Notes under the pieces: model-generated
Databases searched by the model: none
Told to the model about the DNA's origin: nothing
What the model saw: only the letters and a program-made list of their open reading frames with translations
In this document: piece by piece, positions 42,321 to 50,169 of the stretch
How the letters are laid out: each line of letters opens with the position of its first letter
Numbering within the stretch: the first letter of the stretch is position 1
Position numbers and translations under genes: made by a program
DNA from: Flammeovirga kamogawensis
GTDB lineage: Bacteria > Bacteroidota > Bacteroidia > Cytophagales > Flammeovirgaceae
Direction: 5' to 3'
Assembly: GCF_018736065.1 (NCBI RefSeq)
Contig: NZ_CP076128.1
Span: forward strand, 2,108,001 to 2,172,000
DNA length: 64,000 nucleotides

Positions 42321-43751
42321 TCAATAAACTAATTCTCGGTTCTTTTTTTTCTGTTTTTTCACTACTTTTTTGGTGCTTATATACATCCAAAATCCTAATG
42401 AGCTTACTATAAAATTACCAAGAGCAAATAATAACAATATTGTATCTCTTACCCCTTTTCCTAAAAAGTCTAGTAGATGATATTTATGAAAATAGGCAAA
42501 TATAAAACCAGAGAAAGCCGCTTTATCATCAATTATTGCACCTACAAAACCTGAAGTTGTGTCTATATACCATCGAGGATTTCCATCATAAGAAAATTGA
42601 ACTTTTTGTACTGGCAATAGCTTATTTATAAAACCATATTCATTTTCAAATCTTTTGATTTCAGCAACACTTTTTACAGCAATTAGTCCACTAAATTGTT
42701 TTGCTAAACTCACTGCATAAATGCTATCTCCGCCTATTAGTTCTGAACCCGAAAAAACATCAAAATATTTTTTTATAATATCACGACCTTGTTTATAATG
42801 AAATTGACAATAGACCTTTCCTTCTATTCTAACAGGTTGATGGTTCATCCTGTTTTTATCAATCATATTAGTATTAAAAGTCATTTCATCAATAGTAAAA
42901 GTAGTTTCTGATGCAAAAATTGCTTTATCTATTGCTGTATATTTTGGTAGCATATGCATAAAAGCACTCATTGCAAAAAGTAACAATGTAAAAGACAAAC
43001 CAATACCCAATATTCTATGCAAACGTCTTTGCCAAGGCACTCTTGATTTATTTTGACGTATATACGTTTTTCTAAACTTAGTATAAACCAAAATACCTGT
43101 TACTCCTGCAAAAAAAGTAATGAGCACAAAAACACTTAGAATTACTAACCGAAACGTTTGATTAAAATCTAAGAATGTCCAACTATGTGCGTATAGAAAA
43201 AATGTTTGAAAGGCACTTCTGATAGAGTTAGTGGCATACGTCATTTTATCAGAATTTACATCAATAAATACCCTTAAACCATCCATTCTCCTGTATTGAA
43301 CTTTATAAACAGGTAGTATTCTTGCAATCTTTACATACTCATTAGAAAATGATTCTTGAGTAGTAATAGATCGGATTTTACTAGCATCTTCATCTGAATA
43401 CAACCCTGCCAAATAAGAAGCATATTGTATATCTCCATCTTTTAATCTATCTCCATTTGTGGCATTTATATAAATATTATTACCTGCTATTTTAAACTGA
43501 TAATAAAGCGATGAATCATAATTAATAAACCGATAAGATTGTATTGTAGCCCAATTATTCCGCACCATTATTTCGGCTACAGACAATATCGTTTTATCTG
43601 TATTTTTTATATTCTGATTTACAATTATACGTTGGTTGACTTTAGGTTTTAAGTTGGACATTAAAGGATGCATTACACCACTTAATGTCCATGCTAGAAG
43701 TGGAAAAAGTGCAACTAAACTCAATTTCCTATGTATTTTATATAAACTCAT
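42321..43751 (-). CDS. PepSY-associated membrane protein
   Basis: 476 residues with four membrane helices (N-terminal HRKLSLVALFPLLAWTLSGVMH, then about 205-225, 250-270 and 435-460) and two large extracytoplasmic parts resembling PepSY domains. PepSY-TM proteins are often encoded next to ferric-siderophore or metal receptors and are thought to reduce metal at the inner membrane, with His residues in helices as haem or metal ligands (His6, His28, HRILG near 245). Here it follows the TonB receptor by 6 bp in one operon. Confidence 0.85.
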   Translation of the reverse strand: MSLYKIHRKLSLVALFPLLAWTLSGVMHPLMSNLKPKVNQRIIVNQNIKNTDKTILSVAEIMVRNNWATIQSYRFINYDSSLYYQFKIAGNNIYINATNGDRLKDGDIQYASYLAGLYSDEDASKIRSITTQESFSNEYVKIARILPVYKVQYRRMDGLRVFIDVNSDKMTYATNSIRSAFQTFFLYAHSWTFLDFNQTFRLVILSVFVLITFFAGVTGILVYTKFRKTYIRQNKSRVPWQRRLHRILGIGLSFTLLLFAMSAFMHMLPKYTAIDKAIFASETTFTIDEMTFNTNMIDKNRMNHQPVRIEGKVYCQFHYKQGRDIIKKYFDVFSGSELIGGDSIYAVSLAKQFSGLIAVKSVAEIKRFENEYGFINKLLPVQKVQFSYDGNPRWYIDTTSGFVGAIIDDKAAFSGFIFAYFHKYHLLDFLGKGVRDTILLLFALGNFIVSSLGFWMYISTKKVVKKQKKKNRELVY

Positions 43752-43757
43752 ACTCTT

Positions 43758-46055
43758 TTATTTTTGACTTAAAGTATAACCTACCCCAAACTGAAAAGTA
43801 CGTGGCGAACCTAAAGAATAATTTTCTCCCCAAGCAGATTTAGACACTCTAGAAGCATACAATTCATCTGTTAAATTCATGACATTTACCCATGTATCAA
43901 AACCTTTAAACTGGTAACCAAAACGTAAGTTTAAAAGGTGATATCCCTCGTATTTTTTTGTGTTCTGATTATCCATATAATAGGCACTCACTTTCTGAAA
44001 CTCTACCGAAGTTCTAAACCCTTTTAAAAATTCTGGTTTAAAAGTTAATTCCATATTCGCAATCCAATTGGGAGCATTCGCCATTGTGTTTCCAGAAAAA
44101 TCTTCTTTACCTGTATCAAACTGATCAAATGTATGGCTTGCATAGGTCCCCCCTATTCTTACAAAAACCTGAGAAATTGGCTTCAAATGTAAAGCAGCTT
44201 CTACTCCTTCATGCCTTGTAGACCCTGCATTTTCATTGAGATAAGATCCGTCATCTTGTACTACTGAGATTATTTCATTTTCACCTCTCATGTAATAGTA
44301 TGCTGTTTCAACATAGCCTAATCCTTTAGGTAAAGAATACCAAGTACCTGCTTCGTAGTTTGTGTAATAAGAAGGTTCTAACGATGGCACTTTAACTCCT
44401 CTATATAATTCCGAAACTTGAGGAGGCATAAAACCTACACTATAATTTGCATAAAACCCTAAATTATTTTGCATTGTATAAGTAGCTCCAAGTCTAGGTG
44501 TTATTGCATTAAAATAATTAATAGAATTTGGTGCACCCGAAAAAGCAGTTTCTTCTAAATTATTACTGTAATCGTACTTAAAATGATCTGAACGAATACC
44601 TGCTGTTATAAATAGTCTATCTATTGGATTTACCTCTACTTGTGCATACAAGCCTGTGTTTAATAAATTAGTTTGGTAATCTGTCAAAACAGAATCTGTG
44701 GTAGAATAGCCTATATACTTTCCTCTTTCATCTCTATCAACATCAATATAATTTGCCCAAAAAGTTGTAGGACTATAATCAATACTTGCACCAATTCTAA
44801 TTGTTGTATTAATTGATGGTATTTTTTGATTATGTTGAACTACTGTACCATAACTCTGAAAAGAGCTCTCGTTAACTTCTCCTTTTGCACTATTCGGGTT
44901 AGTCCAATCATTTTTAATTCTATAACTAGGAATCTGCCCCATTTTATTCTTTCTGTAAAAAACTTTCGCTGTGGTCTCACTATTCTTATTCCATGTTTTA
45001 TCAATAGTTAGCGTAGATCTCCATAATTCTATTTCTCTTTTTGTGAAGTTATGAAGTGAAGTAAAATCTTTATCATAAAATGAGGTACTATCCAATGAAG
45101 ATCCCATATCAGAATAATATTTCATATAAGTTGTCTTCGATGAAAATTTTAAACTTTCTGTCAACTTATAACTTACTATTGCCGAAATAATTGATTTATT
45201 AAAATCACTATGGTCCAAATAACCATTTTCTCTTTTTGCAGAATAACCTCCAACACTAACACCTAATTTCCCATTATCTGTTGAGCTTTCTACATTAGCA
45301 TCAATTCTTCTATATCCATAAGAATCTCCTCTTAATTGTACTTTTGCCATTGGAACAACAGAAGGTTTTCTTGTAATAACATTGACCGCACCTCCAATTG
45401 CTTCCGATCCATATAAAGCAGATGCAGGACCTCTAATCACTTCAATATTCTGAGCCATTGTCATGTTCATCTCATTTAAAGCATTATGATTAAAAATACC
45501 TGTTGGACGAATAGGTAGGCCATCTTCTAAATAAAGAAATAGACTTTTTGTAGATAAAGGTTGACGAATAGCCATCATGTGTTGCTCACTACCTAAATCT
45601 GCCATTAAAACACCTGGCACTTTATTTATCACTTGTTCTAAAGATTGAGGTTTAGCCTCTTCTAACATTGTTGTTCCAATAGATGTAATTGCCATTGGAG
45701 CTTCTTCCCTTTTTTGAGCCGCTCTGCTCGCAGAAACTACTACTTGATTTAAAACATAATCATCTTGTTTTAATGTAATCATTGATTTTAAATCATTTGC
45801 TACACATGAAAAAGTGGTATAGCCAAGCATTTTAATTTCTATAATATCTAAAGCGTTTGCAGTTAGACTATAATTTCCACTCTTATCAGAAACTGTATAG
45901 GTACTTGTTGTTTGATTAATTATTATAGCTCCAACTAATGGATCTTTTGATAAATCATCTTTTATATTTCCTGAAAAATTTAAAATTTGGGCATGAAGAG
46001 AAGTTATGCTCAATACTAGAAAAAGAGCATTTAATATATGCGTTTTCATTAACAT
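43758..46055 (-). CDS. TonB-dependent outer-membrane receptor
   Basis: 765 residues from the first ATG (46055); a second ATG two codons in gives the better signal peptide (MKTHILNALFLVLSITSLHAQ). A carboxypeptidase-regulatory-like domain (about 24-95) precedes the plug (about 105-235, with VIRGPASALYGSEAIGGAVNVIT) and a 22-strand barrel ending in FQFGVGYTLSQK. It imports a scarce ligand driven by TonB-ExbBD. The partners (small Cys protein, PepSY protein) suggest a metal or siderophore substrate. Substrate not deducible. Confidence 0.93.
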   Translation of the reverse strand: MLMKTHILNALFLVLSITSLHAQILNFSGNIKDDLSKDPLVGAIIINQTTSTYTVSDKSGNYSLTANALDIIEIKMLGYTTFSCVANDLKSMITLKQDDYVLNQVVVSASRAAQKREEAPMAITSIGTTMLEEAKPQSLEQVINKVPGVLMADLGSEQHMMAIRQPLSTKSLFLYLEDGLPIRPTGIFNHNALNEMNMTMAQNIEVIRGPASALYGSEAIGGAVNVITRKPSVVPMAKVQLRGDSYGYRRIDANVESSTDNGKLGVSVGGYSAKRENGYLDHSDFNKSIISAIVSYKLTESLKFSSKTTYMKYYSDMGSSLDSTSFYDKDFTSLHNFTKREIELWRSTLTIDKTWNKNSETTAKVFYRKNKMGQIPSYRIKNDWTNPNSAKGEVNESSFQSYGTVVQHNQKIPSINTTIRIGASIDYSPTTFWANYIDVDRDERGKYIGYSTTDSVLTDYQTNLLNTGLYAQVEVNPIDRLFITAGIRSDHFKYDYSNNLEETAFSGAPNSINYFNAITPRLGATYTMQNNLGFYANYSVGFMPPQVSELYRGVKVPSLEPSYYTNYEAGTWYSLPKGLGYVETAYYYMRGENEIISVVQDDGSYLNENAGSTRHEGVEAALHLKPISQVFVRIGGTYASHTFDQFDTGKEDFSGNTMANAPNWIANMELTFKPEFLKGFRTSVEFQKVSAYYMDNQNTKKYEGYHLLNLRFGYQFKGFDTWVNVMNLTDELYASRVSKSAWGENYSLGSPRTFQFGVGYTLSQK

Positions 46056-46272
46056 TTATAATTTAGACATAACGAGGAGCTAACACTTTTGAAAACGCTT
46101 TTTTAAACCGTATCAATAGCCTAGAAACCTTATTATTTTATAACTAAAAAAGAAAAGGGTGTAACGACTTAGAGGTATAAATAAAATACCTAAAATTAAG
46201 GCTGATATGAAAATTTAGACATACCAATACTTTAACCATGAAAATGGTAATTCGTCGTAATTTAAAGTGTAA

Positions 46273-46665
46273 TTACACTATAGGAGGATGGAAGATTGTA
46301 AAGATGTAGTTATCGTCCACTTCATCGTCTATTAATACTGGTAATTGATTAATAGCACCTTGTAAACTCTCTTTTGAAAACATAAAGATTGAAAGTGAAA
46401 GTGGTTCTGCAACTACTTCTTTTAATGTGTTTTCATTGTTGCTACTTGATTCTGAAGTAGCAGCATTAGCCAATTTTGACTTTAATTGACAGCGCCCTCC
46501 ACAAACCTGCGGAAGGTCTGTTCTGTTTTTGTTCACGCACAATACATTCGCATAAAAATCTTGACGTAGCTTATAATCCATCATTACTAATGGTCCATAA
46601 ATGGTCTGCATAAATACGAGTGTTGCGAGAAAAAATGTAACTGATATGTTCAGTCTGTTCATCAT
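46273..46665 (-). CDS. Small exported protein with CGGRC motif
   Basis: 130 residues. An N-terminal hydrophobic segment (about 8-24) anchors or exports it. A Cys-containing stretch, VLCVNKNRTDLPQVCGGRCQLKSKLA (around residues 41-66), holds three Cys spaced as C-x11-C-x3-C; the same type of motif occurs in small Bacteroidota proteins next to TonB receptors. It might bind metal or be part of the uptake route. It precedes the receptor gene by about 220 bp, on the same strand. Function unknown. Confidence 0.78.
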   Translation of the reverse strand: MMNRLNISVTFFLATLVFMQTIYGPLVMMDYKLRQDFYANVLCVNKNRTDLPQVCGGRCQLKSKLANAATSESSSNNENTLKEVVAEPLSLSIFMFSKESLQGAINQLPVLIDDEVDDNYIFTIFHPPIV

Positions 46666-46767
46666 TTAAAAGTGCTGATTTTGAGAGCAGCACAAATATA
46701 CAAATGCTTTTTAAAAGACACACTTATTGGATATTTTATTTTTTGTAATGCTTTAAGGAACCTATTC

Positions 46768-47694
46768 TCAGTTATTCCTTTTTAACCATTCAATACTTTC
46801 TTTAATACTCTCTAAAGGTTGGTCAGAATGATCCTGTTCAACAAAGCAGTATTTCACTCCTTGTTTAGCAGCTTGCTTTACTATTTTATTTATATCAATA
46901 ATGCCATTTCCTAAAGTTACAAACTGATCATTGGTAATAGATTGGTGTAAATAATTAGTGGTTGATTTTATATTTTTAAGATGAATTAAGTCTACTCGAC
47001 TATCTAACTTTCTCATCATTTTTAAAGGGTCATATCCTGCCGCTCGTAACCAAAAAATATCCAATTCAAACTTAACAAATGAAGGGTCTAACCTATTTTC
47101 TAAAATCTCAAAAGGTGTTATATTATCCTCTTCAATAAATTCAAATTGATGATTATGATAAGAAAGTGTTATACCTGCAGACTTACATTTTTCACCTGCA
47201 ATATTCAACGCTTCTGCCCACTTTTTAAAGTGTTCTACAGAACGTTCTTCCTCAAATAAATAACCAAATGTAAGGTTAGATAATCCATTTTCATGTGCTA
47301 ATTCTAGTAAAGCATCAAAATTATTAATGCCTTCTATTTTTCTAATCCCTTTCTTATTGGCTAACTCCCAATTATTAGTAAGGTACGTCCACTGAAAAAA
47401 GGAACTTTTAATAGCTAAATTATTGGCTGATGCTTTCTCTTTTAAGTCCATTACTTGAGGAATGTTCATTCCTTCTAACTGTTTGTAACCCAAATTATTT
47501 AATAACCTGAGTACTTTATCTGGATTTTCTATAATTTCATTACGAATGGTCCACAATTGTAAACCAATGGTTTCTAAATACTTTGAAGAAGAAATATCCA
47601 TAGAAAATAGAGTGTTTGGAAGAAGTGTTGCTCCTAAAGTAGAAGTTAGTGCTTGTTTTAAGAATGTACGTCGAGAATTCATTTCAGTAACCAT
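46768..47694 (-). CDS. TIM-barrel sugar phosphate isomerase/epimerase family protein
   Basis: 308 residues from the ATG at 47694, with another ATG four codons in (47682). The N-terminus has a twin-arginine-type signal, SRRTFLKQALTSTLGATLL, so the protein is probably exported folded by Tat. The body is AP-endonuclease-2/xylose-isomerase-like: SYHNHQFEF near 160, LDIFWLRAAGYDP near 195, HLKNIKS near 220 and FVEQDHSDQP near 290, which carry the metal ligands. Substrate unknown; related proteins act on sugars or inositol-type polyols. Confidence 0.88.
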   Translation of the reverse strand: MVTEMNSRRTFLKQALTSTLGATLLPNTLFSMDISSSKYLETIGLQLWTIRNEIIENPDKVLRLLNNLGYKQLEGMNIPQVMDLKEKASANNLAIKSSFFQWTYLTNNWELANKKGIRKIEGINNFDALLELAHENGLSNLTFGYLFEEERSVEHFKKWAEALNIAGEKCKSAGITLSYHNHQFEFIEEDNITPFEILENRLDPSFVKFELDIFWLRAAGYDPLKMMRKLDSRVDLIHLKNIKSTTNYLHQSITNDQFVTLGNGIIDINKIVKQAAKQGVKYCFVEQDHSDQPLESIKESIEWLKRNN

Positions 47695-47743
47695 TTTAGT
47701 TTAGCATAAATATAAAATGAATTCTCTTTAATGCAGAATAATA

Positions 47744-48337
47744 TTAAAATAGCACAACCCCAACAAGAGCACTAACTGCTATTAATGCTATTGGGTGTAC
47801 TTTCTTCTCGAAGAATTTGATAATAACAGCTGCTATTATGCATAATACAATACTACCCCAATGTACTTCAGAAAAATCTACACTAAAAAAGGTACTCTCT
47901 GCAATTTTCCATCCTGCAAATAAAATCAATGCTATGGTTACAGGTTTAATTCCAAAGAAAAATGCCTGCTTATATTTATTATGTTTTATCTTTTTTAAAA
48001 TTTCAGATAAAGCTACTATACAAACCACAGAAGGAGTTGCTAAACCTGATGTTGCAAACAAGCCTCCTATTAATGCTCCTGTTCTACCACCAACTTCCAT
48101 ACCTACATCATTCCCAACATATGTTGCAGAATTTACCGCAATTGCACCTGGGGTCATCTGTGCTAATGATAATACATCAAAAAACTGATCAGGTGTCATC
48201 CAACCTTGTTTCTGAAATTCTACCACAAATAAAGGTACCATTGCTAAACCGCCGCCAAAACTAAAAAAGCCAATTTTGCAGAACACTAAAAATAAATCGA
48301 AATATTCTTGTATCGCTTCTACTGTAAATGCTTCCAT
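47744..48337 (-). CDS. Chromate transporter, second half (ChrA-like)
   Basis: 197 residues, five or six helices, with the CHR-domain motif FGGGLAMVPLF near 27-37 and the AQMTPGAIAVNSATYVG segment near 70-87. This is one half of a split ChrA-type transporter: short-chain CHR proteins act as pairs. It starts 1 bp after the stop of the partner gene upstream, so the two are translationally linked. Transport of chromate is the family assignment; sulfate or another anion is possible. Confidence 0.88.
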   Translation of the reverse strand: MEAFTVEAIQEYFDLFLVFCKIGFFSFGGGLAMVPLFVVEFQKQGWMTPDQFFDVLSLAQMTPGAIAVNSATYVGNDVGMEVGGRTGALIGGLFATSGLATPSVVCIVALSEILKKIKHNKYKQAFFFGIKPVTIALILFAGWKIAESTFFSVDFSEVHWGSIVLCIIAAVIIKFFEKKVHPIALIAVSALVGVVLF

Positions 48338-48338
48338 A

Positions 48339-48893
48339 TTATTTTAATAAATCTTTTATACGTTTAGGAAAAAACACATAGAGACTTAATCCCATTAATG
48401 CTCCAACAATTATTAATAAAATAGGGTGTAAATGAAAAGCAAAAAGCAGAACACAAGCAATTAAGAATATTCCTAAACCGTATTTATCTGTTACACTACC
48501 TTTAAACATTTTCCATACTGAATGTCCAATTAAAGCAACAATACAAGCTCTTGCTCCCATAAATGCTTTTTGTGCAATAGGGTGATCAAAACTATGAGAA
48601 AACAAGTGATAAATTATTGTAATAACAAGGTATGAAGGTGCAATAACCCCTGCAGTTGTCATTAAACCGCCAAGAAAACCCTTTTCTCTATAACCCACAA
48701 AAGTAGCTGCATTTATAGCAATTGTACCGGGCGTCATTTGGGCGATCGACATTATTTCAAGTAACTCATCTGCCGTTAGCCATTTCTTATTATCAATAAG
48801 TTCTTTTTCTAAAAGAGGAACCATTGCGTAGCCTCCTCCAAAAGTAAAAAGTCCTATTTTGAAAAAGCTGTAAAATAATTCGAAGTAGATCAT
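48339..48893 (-). CDS. Chromate transporter, first half (ChrA-like)
   Basis: 184 residues with FGGGYAMVPLLEKELI near 18-33 and SIAQMTPGTIAINAATFVGYREKGF near 48-72, the CHR signature. First of a tandem pair with the gene downstream; together they make the two-domain transporter. Membrane protein with five or six helices. ATG at 48893. The two halves are clearly related but diverged, suggesting opposite orientation in the membrane as in other split CHR pairs. Confidence 0.88.
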   Translation of the reverse strand: MIYFELFYSFFKIGLFTFGGGYAMVPLLEKELIDNKKWLTADELLEIMSIAQMTPGTIAINAATFVGYREKGFLGGLMTTAGVIAPSYLVITIIYHLFSHSFDHPIAQKAFMGARACIVALIGHSVWKMFKGSVTDKYGLGIFLIACVLLFAFHLHPILLIIVGALMGLSLYVFFPKRIKDLLK

Positions 48894-48992
48894 ATGTTCA
48901 ATAATCAGATCATAATTTTTAGTAGTTGTGCAATATTAAGCTTCTTCATCAAAAAATAAGATGATGCACACTCCTAATTAATAACTATTGAG

Positions 48993-49919
48993 TTAAAATA
49001 TTGATAAATCTGTCTCAGTTGTAAATTCTTCTAAGAATCTCATCCCCATATAAGAATTTCCTTTTTTATTGAGACGTGGACTCCAAACAGCTATACTCAA
49101 GCCTCTTGGCAAAATAGCTGCTATTCCACCTCCAACACCTGATTTACCCGACAAACCTACTCTAAATGCAAACTCTCCAGATTCGTCATAAAATCCACAA
49201 GACAGCATTATTGCATTCATACGTTTCACCTGACTTTTAGATAGTGTAATTCCGTTATACAAAAATGGCTTATCTTGGTTAGCAAAAGCATTAAAAGCTT
49301 GGGCCAGTTCTTTACAAGTAAGTGACAATGAACATTGATGGTAATAAAAATCGAGTACTTCATCTACATCATTCTGAATATTACCAAATGACTTTAACAT
49401 ATTAATGTGTGCTGCATTTCGATACCCAGTTATCTTTTCAGAATTAGCTACTTTTAGATCGTAATCAATAGTATCCTCTCCTGCCAAAGATCTTACATAA
49501 TTTAAAAAATCTTGTTTTGGGTTCTTTAAATAGGTTACAAGAATATCAGCAATTACAATAGCACCTGGATTTATAAATGGGTTTCTCGGAATTCCTTTTT
49601 CATATTCCAACTGAACAATAGAATTGAACGCTGTTCCAGATGGTTCTACTCCCACTCTTTTCCATAATGATGGTCCTAATATTGACAAGGCAATTGAAAG
49701 TGAAAATACTTTGGAAATACTCTGAATTGAAAACTTTTCTATAGCATCTCCATAAGCATACCCTTCTCCATCATTGGTCTGTAAATAAACACCTAATTTC
49801 TTAGGTGAAACTTTAGCTAACTCTGGAATATAACTAGCAACTGTTCCAAAATCTTCTTCGAACAACAATTGATTGTATATATTTTTTAAAATCTTCTGAT
49901 AATCTCTATTGGAGTGCAT
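48993..49919 (-). CDS. glsA: Glutaminase
   Basis: Hydrolyses L-glutamine to glutamate and ammonia. 308 residues from the ATG at 49919, typical of this beta-lactamase-fold family; the open frame extends to a TTG at 49958, rejected because the usual N-terminus fits. The Ser-Lys dyad is in QSISKVFSLS near 72-80. Other marks are NPFINPGAI near 117, NAAHINMLKSFGN near 175 and SGKSGVGGGIAAILPRG near 275. Soluble enzyme. It may be involved in acid resistance or nitrogen supply; no adjacent transporter for glutamate is seen. Confidence 0.94.
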   Translation of the reverse strand: MHSNRDYQKILKNIYNQLLFEEDFGTVASYIPELAKVSPKKLGVYLQTNDGEGYAYGDAIEKFSIQSISKVFSLSIALSILGPSLWKRVGVEPSGTAFNSIVQLEYEKGIPRNPFINPGAIVIADILVTYLKNPKQDFLNYVRSLAGEDTIDYDLKVANSEKITGYRNAAHINMLKSFGNIQNDVDEVLDFYYHQCSLSLTCKELAQAFNAFANQDKPFLYNGITLSKSQVKRMNAIMLSCGFYDESGEFAFRVGLSGKSGVGGGIAAILPRGLSIAVWSPRLNKKGNSYMGMRFLEEFTTETDLSIF

Positions 49920-50169
49920 ATAATTAATATTAATGTTAACAATTGAATTTGTTAACAATTTGATTATGGCTATTACTAAGAAATAATGGTCTTATAATTA
50001 AGTCATAAATAACAGAAACGTACTATTGATTTATAACATAATGTGGAAATATTTATTAATTTGCTTAAATATTACATGTATTACGTGTCTAAAATCAAAA
50101 TAAACAGTGTCAAATTACATTTAATTAGTACTCCTTTCTCAATTGAAAACATCTAATAATTAACTAATA

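Noticed and set aside
46056-46272. Fur box in front of the TonB receptor
   Set aside because: No convincing GATAAT-type inverted repeat was found in this spacer.
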